NCBI GenBank assembly: GCA_017456555.1
Contig: JAFTJF010000011.1
Location: 223,831-287,830, forward strand
Direction: 5' to 3'
DNA length: 64,000 bases
From: Clostridia bacterium
Lineage (GTDB): Bacteria; Bacillota; Clostridia; TANB77; CAG-508
The notes under the pieces were generated by a model. The model was not told where the DNA came from. It saw only the letters and a program-made list of their open reading frames with translations, and made no database searches. The translations under genes were made by a program, and so were the position numbers. Below, piece by piece: positions 36,150 to 45,092 of this stretch (position 1 is its first letter; every line of letters starts with the position of its first letter).

Positions 36150-37091
36150 ATGGACAAAATAGCAGTTTTAATACCTTGCTATAATGAAGCAAAAACAATA
36201 AAAAAAGTTGTAGAGGATTTTAAAAGAGAATTACCAGAAGCAACAATATATGTATATGATAATAATTCAAAAGATGGAACAGATAAAATTGCAAGAGAAG
36301 CAGGAGCAATTGTTAAATATGAAACTAGACAAGGTAAAGGAAATGTTATCAGAACAATGTTTAGAGAAATAGATGCAGAATGCTATGTAATGGTAGACGG
36401 TGATGATACATATCCTGCAGAAAGTGCTAGAGAAATGGTAAATGCAGTATTAGACGAAAGTGTTGATATGGTTATAGGAGATAGACTTTCATCTACATAT
36501 TTTAAAGAAAATAAAAGACCATTCCATAATGTTGGAAATGTAACAGTAAGAGCTTTAATAAATAGCATTTATAAAAGTGATATAAGAGATGTTATGACTG
36601 GATTAAGAGCTTTCAGTTATAAATTCGTAAAAACATTTCCAGTAATGTCTAAAGGATTTGAGCTTGAAACAGAAATGACAATTCACTGCTTAGATAAAAA
36701 CATGAAAGTTAAAAATGTAATAATCGAATACAGAGATAGACCAGCAGATAGCCCTTCAAAATTAAATACAATTCCAGATGGAATTAAAGTTATAAAAACA
36801 ATATTTGGTTTTTATAAAAATTATAAACCATTAAACTTTTTCTCAATAATTGCATTCTTAATGTTTGCTGTTGGAATGGTATTTTTCATACCAGCTGTTA
36901 TAACATTATTCCAAACAGGAGAAATAAAAGTTCCATCAATAATATTAAGTATGTTACTTTTTGTTTGTACATTGCAATCATTATTTACAGGTCTAACATT
37001 AGACAACATAATAAGAGATGCAAGACAAACTTTTGAAATGAGATTAATAGATTGCGAAAGAATATTAAAAAAAGATAGAGAGGACAAATAA
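36150..37091 (+). CDS. GtrB/DPM1-type glycosyltransferase (polyprenyl-phosphate sugar synthase)
   Basis: A 313-residue protein with an N-terminal GT2 catalytic domain (VLIPCYNEAKTI, YDNNSKDGT, RQGKGNVIRTMF, and metal-binding DGDDTYPAE) and two C-terminal membrane helices (about 230-255 and 262-288). This is the layout of bactoprenol glucosyltransferase GtrB, which makes undecaprenyl-phosphate-glucose for GtrA/GtrII systems. ATG 36150 is chosen because AAAGGA (36134-36139) is ten bases upstream; the in-frame ATG at 36141 is too close. Confidence 0.86.
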   Translation: MDKIAVLIPCYNEAKTIKKVVEDFKRELPEATIYVYDNNSKDGTDKIAREAGAIVKYETRQGKGNVIRTMFREIDAECYVMVDGDDTYPAESAREMVNAVLDESVDMVIGDRLSSTYFKENKRPFHNVGNVTVRALINSIYKSDIRDVMTGLRAFSYKFVKTFPVMSKGFELETEMTIHCLDKNMKVKNVIIEYRDRPADSPSKLNTIPDGIKVIKTIFGFYKNYKPLNFFSIIAFLMFAVGMVFFIPAVITLFQTGEIKVPSIILSMLLFVCTLQSLFTGLTLDNIIRDARQTFEMRLIDCERILKKDREDK

Positions 37092-37093
37092 AG

Positions 37094-38131
37094 ATGGCTC
37101 CAAAAGTATCAATAGTGGTACCAATTTATAATTTAGAACAATATGTACCAAGATGTTTAGACGCCTTAGTAAATCAAACATTAGAAGATATAGAAATACT
37201 TTGTGTAAATGATGGATCAAAAGATTCAGCACCACAAATAATTGAAGATTATAAATCAAGATATCCAAATAAAGTAAAAACATTCCACAAACAAAATGGT
37301 GGAGAATGGTCTGCAAGAACGTATGGTTTAAAAGAAGCAACAGGAGAGTATGTTGGTTTTATTGATAGTGATGATGTACCAGAAGTTACTTGGGCAGAAA
37401 AATTATATAATGCAGCAAAAGCAAATGATGCAGATATAGCTTTTTCTGGATATGATAGAGTTGATTTAGATACAGGAAAAACTGTTTCTGTAGAAATGAC
37501 TCAACATGGAACTATGAATAAAGATGTAGATTGGAATGACGATTTTATAGTTTATGCTAATCCATCTTTATGGAACAAATTATATAGAAGAGAATTAGTA
37601 AAAGATTTAGAATTCTTACCATTTAGAGGATGTAATGATACATTGTTTTTAATCCATTCTTATATGTATGGAGCTAAAAAATTAACATTTATACCAGATG
37701 TTTTATATCATTATTATTTACGTTCAAGTTCTCAAATTCATAACATGAACGAAAAAGATATTGAGAATTTGAAAAAATATTTAATAGTAACAAAAGATAA
37801 TGCTAAAAAAATAGGAAAATACAATGACTATAAAGAAACTTTAGCTGCAATGGCATTCTTACATTTAGCAATTTCTTGGGCTTTTATGCTTTCATATGAC
37901 AAAGAAGTAAATATGAATAAAGCTTTAAAAGAAATTATTAAATATTTAGATACAGAATTCCCAGAATGGAGAAAATGTAAACATTATAAACTTGGTCATA
38001 GCATAAAAGGTGGACTTAAACCATTCTTAATTTGGGGAGTACATTTATGTTATAGACTTCATATTCCTCAAGTATACATTTGGGTAAACAGATTTGTATT
38101 AGACGTACTTAAATTAGAAATAAAATGGTAG
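37094..38131 (+). CDS. Glycosyltransferase family 2
   Basis: A 345-residue enzyme beginning VSIVVPIYNLEQYV, with LCVNDGSKDSAP, the Trp-containing NGGEWSARTYG (where most relatives have G-x-S-x-A-R-N) and FIDSDDVPE as the metal site. The C-terminal region NPSLWNKLYRRELV and YHYYLRSSSQIH is typical of EpsJ-type capsule glycosyltransferases. It starts two bases after the preceding stop, with GAGAGG inside that gene, so translation is coupled. Donor and linkage unknown. Confidence 0.85.
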   Translation: MAPKVSIVVPIYNLEQYVPRCLDALVNQTLEDIEILCVNDGSKDSAPQIIEDYKSRYPNKVKTFHKQNGGEWSARTYGLKEATGEYVGFIDSDDVPEVTWAEKLYNAAKANDADIAFSGYDRVDLDTGKTVSVEMTQHGTMNKDVDWNDDFIVYANPSLWNKLYRRELVKDLEFLPFRGCNDTLFLIHSYMYGAKKLTFIPDVLYHYYLRSSSQIHNMNEKDIENLKKYLIVTKDNAKKIGKYNDYKETLAAMAFLHLAISWAFMLSYDKEVNMNKALKEIIKYLDTEFPEWRKCKHYKLGHSIKGGLKPFLIWGVHLCYRLHIPQVYIWVNRFVLDVLKLEIKW

Positions 38132-38150
38132 AGAATAAAATTTAATACAA

Positions 38151-38292
38151 TAAAATGCTCCCAGGTTTTAATATATTTTTTCGACTCGGTCCTTCCCATT
38201 GGTGTTGTAACAGGCAAAGCCTTAACAACACTCAATGGTCCCCACGAAAACCTCGTTTTAAAAAATATATTGAAAAACCTTCGCGCATTTTT
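38151..38292. repeat. 142-bp imperfect palindrome, MITE-like or structured RNA element
   Basis: A nested inverted repeat fills the gap between two operon genes. TAAAATGC (38151-38158) pairs with GCATTTTTA (38285-38293); AGGTTTT with AAAACCT; AATATATTTTTT (38170-38181) with AAAAAATATATT (38260-38271); CCATTG and GTGTTGT (38196-38208) with ACAACAC and CAATGG (38225-38238); the tip is a GGC-AAA-GCC mini-hairpin. Its centre is more GC-rich than any neighbour. No transposase is encoded. It could be a miniature mobile element or a structured RNA in the operon mRNA. Confidence 0.7.
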
Positions 38293-38326
38293 ATATTTAT
38301 ATTAAATTTTATAAAAAGGGAAAAGA

Positions 38327-40555
38327 ATGAAAGTTATTGAAAAAATAAAATCAGTTATAAAAAAGATAACTGATAAAACAAAAGAAATATGTAATGAAAA
38401 TAAAGTTATAAGTAAGATACTATATTTTCTAAATAAAGATAATTTCACAAAAACAAAATTAGTATTAGTAGCATTTGCTGCATTAGTATTTGCAACAATT
38501 TGTGAATATACACTATTTAGAAGATGGTATCCACAATTTATTTCAAAAAATAGAATAATGTTAGTTTCAATAATTTATATGTTTATTGGAATACATTTCG
38601 TATTTAAATTATCAAATATGTATGAATTTATTCATAAAAATAGGTACAAAATTGCTTGTGCCTTTTTGTTGTTTGTAATGATATTTAAATATTCAGGTTC
38701 ATCAATAACACATTTCCATAAATTTGCATCAATACAACCACATTATGATGATACAAGATATCATCCTTTACTTGGAACTGCAAGAACAATAAGAACTGAT
38801 GAATGGGCAACTTCAACACCATACATATTATCTCAGGGCAATACAACTACACCTTTTAGTTATTTCGGAAATGTTTTAAGAGGTACAGAAACAGAAATGT
38901 TCACAGTTGCTAAAGCTCCAGTTTTAGATATATTAATGCTTGGAAGACCATTTCAAATTGGATTTTTGCTTTTTGGAAATGATGTAGGTTTAAGTTTTTA
39001 TTGGTATGCAAGATTAGTTGCAATGATGCTTGGTGCTTATGAACTTTGTTTAATACTTACAAATAGAAATAAAAAATTGTCTTTATGTGGAATGTTAGTA
39101 ATAACATTTTCAGCAGCAGTACAATGGTGGTATTGTATGCATGTGTTAATCTATGGACAAATAGTAATAGTTCTTTTAGATAAATTTATGAACACAGATA
39201 AAAAGAGAAATAAATATTTGTGTGCACTAGGAATTTTAATTGCTGGACTATCCTATGTATTTGAGTTATATCCAGTATGGCAAATATCATTTGGATATTT
39301 ATTCTTGGCTTTAGTAATTTGGATTTTAATTAAAAATATCAAATATGGAAATTACAAATTCTCTAAACATGATGTTTTAGTAATAGTTATAACACTTGTT
39401 TGCTTAGTAGCATTAATTGGAAGATGGTATATTCTTTCAAAAGATGCAATCGAAGCAACAATGAATACTGATTATCCAGGAGATAGACAAGAAATTGGAG
39501 GAGGAGCATTAAATAATTACTCATATTTCTACAATATATTCTTTACTTTTGAAGAATTTCCACTAAATGCATGTGAGTATGCAGGAATGTTATCATTATT
39601 CCCAATTCCAATGATACTTGGTTTAATATATGCAATTAGAAATAAAAAAGATTTACATTTCTGGCTTCCAATGCTTGTAGTTGCTGGATTCTTGAGCATA
39701 TGGTGTGTATATGGATTCCCAGCTTGGGTTGCAAATATAACATTAATGTCAATGACAACTGCATGTAGAGTATCAGTTCCACTTGGAACAGCTTGTATTT
39801 ATATGTTAATTTATTTAATTGGAAGTATTAAAAAAGAAGATAAATTCTTAAATAAATATGTTGCTTGCCTATTAGCTGTAATCTCAACAATATATGTTGG
39901 ATACAAAGCAAAATCAACAATAGCTGTTGGCGTGGATGGATATCAATATTTAGATAACTTCAAAATGTTAGTTGGAGGAATTACTTTCTTAGCTGTATTT
40001 TTAGGAGTTATGAATATCCAAAATGAAAAAATGAAAAATTATACAATTTATATATTAATGTTTGTTGCTTTAATAACAGGATTAAGAGTAAATCCAGTTA
40101 TTAGAACAACAGATATATTCTATACCAAACCAGTAGCTCAAAAAATGCAAGAAATAAAAGAGCAAGAACCAGATGCAATTTGGGTAGTATGTGGAGATGA
40201 TTGGTATTTAAATGATTATGCTCTTGCAAATGGAATTCGTACATTAAATTCAACAAATATTTATCCTAATATTGAAATGTATGAAGAAATTTTAGGAGAA
40301 AATGCAGAAGCACAAAAAGCAATCTATAATAGATATGCTCATGTTAATTGCAAAATAATAAATGAAGAATCAAATATAGAGTTATTGGTTGCAGACAATA
40401 TTTCTATAAATCTAAATTATAATGATTTAGAAAAATTAGGTATCAAATATATTCTTTCAAAAGATAAAGATATAAATTCTGATGAATATGGATTAGATGT
40501 AGATTTTGAAAAAGTATATGAAGAAGATGGAATGTATATTTTTAAAGTAAAATAA
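38327..40555 (+). CDS. Large multi-pass membrane protein, GT-C-like
   Basis: A 742-residue protein with about 13 membrane helices. After two helices comes an external region with HYDDTRYHPLLGTARTIR and TDEWATSTPYILSQ, a charged loop of the sort that holds the catalytic acid in GT-C enzymes; AVQWWYCMHVLIYG follows. The last 130 residues are soluble (IWVVCGDDWYLNDY ... KVYEEDGMYIFKV). I recall similar Clostridia proteins under a DUF7657 label but cannot confirm it. Role in external sugar transfer is inferred from topology and locus. Start ATG follows AAAAAGGGAAAAG. Confidence 0.5.
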   Translation: MKVIEKIKSVIKKITDKTKEICNENKVISKILYFLNKDNFTKTKLVLVAFAALVFATICEYTLFRRWYPQFISKNRIMLVSIIYMFIGIHFVFKLSNMYEFIHKNRYKIACAFLLFVMIFKYSGSSITHFHKFASIQPHYDDTRYHPLLGTARTIRTDEWATSTPYILSQGNTTTPFSYFGNVLRGTETEMFTVAKAPVLDILMLGRPFQIGFLLFGNDVGLSFYWYARLVAMMLGAYELCLILTNRNKKLSLCGMLVITFSAAVQWWYCMHVLIYGQIVIVLLDKFMNTDKKRNKYLCALGILIAGLSYVFELYPVWQISFGYLFLALVIWILIKNIKYGNYKFSKHDVLVIVITLVCLVALIGRWYILSKDAIEATMNTDYPGDRQEIGGGALNNYSYFYNIFFTFEEFPLNACEYAGMLSLFPIPMILGLIYAIRNKKDLHFWLPMLVVAGFLSIWCVYGFPAWVANITLMSMTTACRVSVPLGTACIYMLIYLIGSIKKEDKFLNKYVACLLAVISTIYVGYKAKSTIAVGVDGYQYLDNFKMLVGGITFLAVFLGVMNIQNEKMKNYTIYILMFVALITGLRVNPVIRTTDIFYTKPVAQKMQEIKEQEPDAIWVVCGDDWYLNDYALANGIRTLNSTNIYPNIEMYEEILGENAEAQKAIYNRYAHVNCKIINEESNIELLVADNISINLNYNDLEKLGIKYILSKDKDINSDEYGLDVDFEKVYEEDGMYIFKVK

Positions 40556-40575
40556 CGAAAGGTATCTAGAAAAAT

Positions 40576-41484
40576 ATGGAAAACAAAAAAGTAGCAGTAA
40601 TAATGTCTACATATAATGGAGAAAGATTTATTAGAGAACAATTAGATTCTATAGTAAATCAAACTTATAAAAATATTGAAATAGTTGTAAGAGATGATGG
40701 CTCTAAAGATAATACAGTTGCCATTGTAAAAGAATATATGCAAAAATATTCAAATATTGTATTACATCAAGGAGAGAATCTAGGATTTATAAAAAGCTTT
40801 TTTGAATTACTTAAACTTGCAGATGCTGATTATTATGCATATGCAGATCAAGATGATGTTTGGATTGAAAATAAAATTGAGCTTGCAGTAAATTCTTTGA
40901 ATAATTTAGATGATACAAAACCAAATATGGCTTTTGGAAATTCAGATTACTATGATGAAGATATGAAGTTCATAGGAGCTGGACCAAAAAATAAAAAATA
41001 TTCATTTTTAAGAGCATTATTTTCTTGTTGTGGACAAGGAATGACAATGACAGTAAACAGAAAAACAAGAGATATGATAATAGAAAACACACCAAAAACA
41101 TGTTTTTTCCATGATTGGTGGACATACCTTTTATGTATGGGACTTGGAAATGTTGCATATGATAATGTGACAACAGTTAAATATAGAAGAAGAAAAGAAA
41201 ATGCAACATCAGAAGGGCAAGGATACTTTAGATTATTAGCTTGGAGAATAAAACATTTATTGTTTAATGATGGAATGAAAGACATAAAGCAACAAATGAT
41301 TAATTTTAAAGATTACTATTATTATCAATTGTCAGAAGATAATAAGAAAATTATAGACTTGTTTTCTAATAATGAATATAGTTTCGGAATAGCTGTAAAA
41401 AAAGCCTTTTATCCAAAACAAATTAGAAACAATATAATAGACGATTTAATGATAAGAGTAATATTTTTAATAGGAGTTTTATAA
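40576..41484 (+). CDS. Glycosyltransferase family 2, rhamnosyltransferase-like
   Basis: A 302-residue GT-A enzyme with VIMSTYNGERFIREQLDSI, VVRDDGSKDNT and YADQDDVWIENKIE, the same subgroup as the protein at 25930. FFHDWWTYLLCMGLG and VKYRRRKENAT lie in the acceptor half. The stop codon overlaps the next gene's ATG (TAATG at 41482-41486), so it is translationally coupled to the flippase gene. Confidence 0.84.
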   Translation: MENKKVAVIMSTYNGERFIREQLDSIVNQTYKNIEIVVRDDGSKDNTVAIVKEYMQKYSNIVLHQGENLGFIKSFFELLKLADADYYAYADQDDVWIENKIELAVNSLNNLDDTKPNMAFGNSDYYDEDMKFIGAGPKNKKYSFLRALFSCCGQGMTMTVNRKTRDMIIENTPKTCFFHDWWTYLLCMGLGNVAYDNVTTVKYRRRKENATSEGQGYFRLLAWRIKHLLFNDGMKDIKQQMINFKDYYYYQLSEDNKKIIDLFSNNEYSFGIAVKKAFYPKQIRNNIIDDLMIRVIFLIGVL

Positions 41485-42731
41485 TGGATTCAGAAAAAAA
41501 GTTATTTTTGAAAAACTTTATTTGGAATAGTCTTGGTACAGGAATAAACTCTTTTAACTCATTATTTTTCTTAATAATAGTAACAAGAGTTAATGATATA
41601 CATACAGCGGGAATTTTTTCAATAGCTTATGCAACTGCAACAATTCTTTATACATTAGCAATGTATTCTGGAAGACTTTGTCAAGTTACAGATATTGAAA
41701 ATAAAATAAAAGATAAAGACTACATTGCAAATAGAGCTTTAACTTGTTTAATAATGTTAATAGGAGCAACTGGATTTTTACTGGTAAAACAATATTCAGG
41801 ATTTAAAACAACAATATTTGCATTACTTGCAATATTTAAAGGATTAGAAGCTTTTTCAGATATTCTTTATGGTGTAATGCAAAAAAATGACATTTTATAC
41901 AAATCTGGTCAATCTTTAAGTTTAAAAGGATTTGTTGGAATTGCAGCATTTTTAGTTGTTGATTTAATAACAAGAGATTTAAGATGGGCTTGTTTTGCTG
42001 TAATAGTAGTAAATTTAGCTGTATTAATAGTATATGATTACTTTATTGTAACAAGAAAATTAATAGATAACAAATTTAAAATTAATAAAGAAAATGTTCT
42101 TTCAATTTTCAAAAGTGAATTTTTTGTTTTTGTAAATTCATTTGCTGGAATATATATATTAAATGCACCAAAATATGCAATTGATAGTTTCTTAACAGAA
42201 GACATTCAAGCAATTTATGGATACATAATGATGCCAGCAACAGTAATGACATTATTTACACAATTTATAGTAATGCCATTTTTAGGAAAATTAAAAGAAA
42301 TGTATGAAAACAAACAATTAAAAGAAATTGAACAAGTAACATTTAAAATAAAACTTATAGTAATTGCATTTGGAGCCTTTGCAGTCTTAGCTGCATTCTT
42401 ACTTGGACCAGAATTCTTAGGTTTAGTTTATGGATTAGACTTAACAGCATATAGAATGAATTTATGTGTAATAATTGGTTCATACATATTCTATGCAATT
42501 TCATATATAAATTTAGTAACATTAACAACTATAAGACATACATTTATTCAATTTGTAATTTATGTTGCATCAATGGTAATTGCATATATTGGTTCAACTC
42601 TTTTAGTACAAAACTTTGGAATAAATGGAGCAACTTTCTCATGTACAACTACTTTGGCAATTCAATTTATTTTATATACAATTGCAACAAAGGTAATTAT
42701 GCACAAAGAACGTAAAAAACTAGAGGCATAA
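41484..42731 (+). CDS. Polysaccharide flippase, Wzx-like
   Basis: A 415-residue MOP-superfamily protein with about 12 helices, starting FLKNFIWNSLGTGINSFNSLFFLIIVT-type sequence and containing APKYAIDSFLTEDIQA in the central loop, the usual position of charged residues in these flippases. Finding a flippase in a locus that also has Wzm/Wzt suggests two glycans, or side-branch donors flipped separately. The protein is intact, though a short (AT)5 stretch near 42150 is a possible slippage site. Confidence 0.86.
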   Translation: MDSEKKLFLKNFIWNSLGTGINSFNSLFFLIIVTRVNDIHTAGIFSIAYATATILYTLAMYSGRLCQVTDIENKIKDKDYIANRALTCLIMLIGATGFLLVKQYSGFKTTIFALLAIFKGLEAFSDILYGVMQKNDILYKSGQSLSLKGFVGIAAFLVVDLITRDLRWACFAVIVVNLAVLIVYDYFIVTRKLIDNKFKINKENVLSIFKSEFFVFVNSFAGIYILNAPKYAIDSFLTEDIQAIYGYIMMPATVMTLFTQFIVMPFLGKLKEMYENKQLKEIEQVTFKIKLIVIAFGAFAVLAAFLLGPEFLGLVYGLDLTAYRMNLCVIIGSYIFYAISYINLVTLTTIRHTFIQFVIYVASMVIAYIGSTLLVQNFGINGATFSCTTTLAIQFILYTIATKVIMHKERKKLEA

Positions 42732-42748
42732 TTAGAAAGGGAAAAACA

Positions 42749-45010
42749 ATGGAAATATTATACATACTATCAGTTATAATACTTGCTGTAGCATTTATGT
42801 TATTTAAAAAGTCTGATGAAAAATTAAATTTCATTAAATGGTTAATTATTTTTACAGTATCATTTTTAGGATATAACATCTTTTTTGGAATGGTACTTGG
42901 ACTTTTAAATATTACTTCACATTTATGGCTTTTATCTTTAATAAATTTAGCTTTTTCTTTTATTTTAGGATACAAAGCAATTAGAAAAAAAGAAATTCAA
43001 AAATACTTTGTTACAAAATTAAGTATTGTAGGATTAATTTTAGTATTTGTAATTTTTGGAGTAATGCTTTTTAAAGATTTATATATACATAAAGGAGCTA
43101 TAACTCATCAAGCAGTAGACTCTGCGGTACATTATAGAGCTGCAAAACATTATTCTGATAATCTAAAAATATTTATAAATGTAGAAGATAAGACATTTTT
43201 CAATTTTAATGTAATGCAAACTGGTGCTTACATAAATGATGGTATTTTTATGAGAGTAATAAATGGACTTACTGGAATAGAACATTGTTACTTATATCAA
43301 GCCTTTGAATCTATAACATTATTTTTATGTGGCTTAGCATTATATAGCTGTTTTATAGATAAAATAAAAACAATAAGAGGTTTACTTGGAAGTTTAGTTT
43401 TAATAGGATTATACATATATGGATATCCATATAACTCATGGATTTTCGGATTTTCATACTTATCAGTAGGTGTTGCAATGGTAACAATGTTAGTACCAGT
43501 CACTGAAATGCTATATTCTAAAGAAAATATTTCTAGAAAAATAGTAGTTCCATTAATTGTTATTTTGGCAACTGGACTTATATTCTCATATTGTTTATTT
43601 GTACCAGCAATATTTGCTGCAATTTGTATATATTGTTTTTTAAAAGATTTTACTATAGAAGGGAAAACATATTTAAAATTTTTCAAAAAAACTACTCTTT
43701 TAATAACAGGATTACTTTTACTTGTAACAGCAGCAGGAATTGGTTATTTATTTATACCAACATTCTTTATTGAAGGACAAACAAATTTAATAGATGCCTT
43801 AAAAATTGATGGAGAAATTTATGAAGAAAAATATCTTAACTTTTATGCATACATACCATTTGCAATAATGTATGTTTTTGAATTTGTTAAGAAATTTAAA
43901 AATAAAGAATTAGAATATTCAGATATATTTGCAGTTATAATTGTAGGATTTTATGCTCTTTTAAATATAGGACAAGCATTTGGATTTGTATCTGAATACT
44001 ATATGTTTAAAATCTACTACATATTATGGATAGTAATATTTAATGTAACAGCAGAAATGGTAAATAAATATGTAGATGAGAAAAATATAAGAATAGATAT
44101 AATATTACTTGGATTATTATACGCAGTTTTAACATTCTTTATGGTGCCATCATACTTAATTGTTAAAATATTTGCAGTAGTTATGATGGGATACTTCTTT
44201 GTACAAGGAATAATTAATAATCGTAAGATAAATTGGCTTGCAATAATTGCAATACTTGCATTATATAAAGTCTTAGTTGGAGCTCCTTTAAATTCTATGT
44301 TTAAACTATTTATGTTTGCATTTTTAATTTTCTATACAGTAGTTCCAGGATTTAATAGAGAAATTAATTTAGAAAAAATAAAAGAAATTATAGATAAAAT
44401 AGCAAGTAAATTAAGATTAACAAAATTAGTAAATTTCTTTGAAAAGATACTTAAAAAAGTTAACTTAAAAAATCTTTGTATTTCAGGATATGTATATGTA
44501 ACAATTTGGGGATTGTTTGTATGTGGCTGGGTTTGGATAAAAGCTGGGCATGTACTTGGAGAAATTGAAAAACATTCACTTCCAAATTTTGTTGGAGTTT
44601 ACTATGATGAAAACTGTGATCGTAGAAAAAGAATAGATTTAGGATCAAGTTTTAATGGTGGTTCTGTTGAAATTGCACTTTGGGCTAGAGATAATGTAGA
44701 AGACTTAAGTGCAGATAATATAATGTTAATGGTAGATGGATATTTTAATAGAATATGGGCAACTGCGATGATGGAAATAACATCAAATAAATTACCATAT
44801 CAAAACTTTGTTCAAGATCCAAATTATAATTATACAGTAGAAGATGCACAAAGCGATCCAAATATAAAATATATAGTAAAATGTGTATGGGATGAATCTC
44901 AAAGACAAAATGCATATAAAGAAGAAATAAAAGAAATTAGAAAAATGAACGATGTTGAAATTTTATTTGAGAACGAGAATGGATATGTTGCTAAAATAAA
45001 AGGAAGATAA
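42749..45010 (+). CDS. Large multi-pass membrane protein, unknown, paralog of the next gene
   Basis: A 753-residue protein with at least 15 hydrophobic segments. External loop after helix 4 contains HQAVDSAVHYRAAKHYSD and MQTGAYINDGIFMRV, where an acidic residue and His-Tyr occupy the place of GT-C catalytic loops; FSYCLFVPAIFAAICIY lies mid-protein. The soluble tail (about 610-753) has FVGVYYDENCDRRK and YIVKCVWDE. No family is recognised with certainty; a GT-C-like role in surface glycan modification is plausible from layout and neighbours. AAAGGG ribosome site. Confidence 0.45.
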   Translation: MEILYILSVIILAVAFMLFKKSDEKLNFIKWLIIFTVSFLGYNIFFGMVLGLLNITSHLWLLSLINLAFSFILGYKAIRKKEIQKYFVTKLSIVGLILVFVIFGVMLFKDLYIHKGAITHQAVDSAVHYRAAKHYSDNLKIFINVEDKTFFNFNVMQTGAYINDGIFMRVINGLTGIEHCYLYQAFESITLFLCGLALYSCFIDKIKTIRGLLGSLVLIGLYIYGYPYNSWIFGFSYLSVGVAMVTMLVPVTEMLYSKENISRKIVVPLIVILATGLIFSYCLFVPAIFAAICIYCFLKDFTIEGKTYLKFFKKTTLLITGLLLLVTAAGIGYLFIPTFFIEGQTNLIDALKIDGEIYEEKYLNFYAYIPFAIMYVFEFVKKFKNKELEYSDIFAVIIVGFYALLNIGQAFGFVSEYYMFKIYYILWIVIFNVTAEMVNKYVDEKNIRIDIILLGLLYAVLTFFMVPSYLIVKIFAVVMMGYFFVQGIINNRKINWLAIIAILALYKVLVGAPLNSMFKLFMFAFLIFYTVVPGFNREINLEKIKEIIDKIASKLRLTKLVNFFEKILKKVNLKNLCISGYVYVTIWGLFVCGWVWIKAGHVLGEIEKHSLPNFVGVYYDENCDRRKRIDLGSSFNGGSVEIALWARDNVEDLSADNIMLMVDGYFNRIWATAMMEITSNKLPYQNFVQDPNYNYTVEDAQSDPNIKYIVKCVWDESQRQNAYKEEIKEIRKMNDVEILFENENGYVAKIKGR

Positions 45011-45022
45011 AATTAAAATAAT

Positions 45023-45050
45023 AGAGAAATAATAGAAATATTATTTCTCT
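45023..45050 (+). repeat. Perfect intercistronic hairpin with GAAA tetraloop
   Basis: AGAGAAATAATA (45023-45034), loop GAAA, TATTATTTCTCT (45039-45050): 12 perfect base pairs capped by a GNRA-type tetraloop. TGCAAATAAA follows, so there is no terminator T tract. It lies between the two paralogous membrane-protein genes. Confidence 0.75.
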
Positions 45051-45092
45051 TGCAAATAAATTATTTATCAAAATAATTAAAGGAGAAAATTT

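Noticed and set aside
38155-38340. A 61-codon rightward reading frame across the intergenic palindrome.
   Set aside because: It has no ribosome site, is built from the inverted repeat and overlaps the true start at 38327; its composition is unlike a protein.
42140-42162. Short (AT)5 stretch in the second flippase gene as a third switch.
   Set aside because: The gene is intact and the tract is short, so slippage is possible but unsupported. Similar short tracts at about 13131 and 24838 were dismissed for the same reason.
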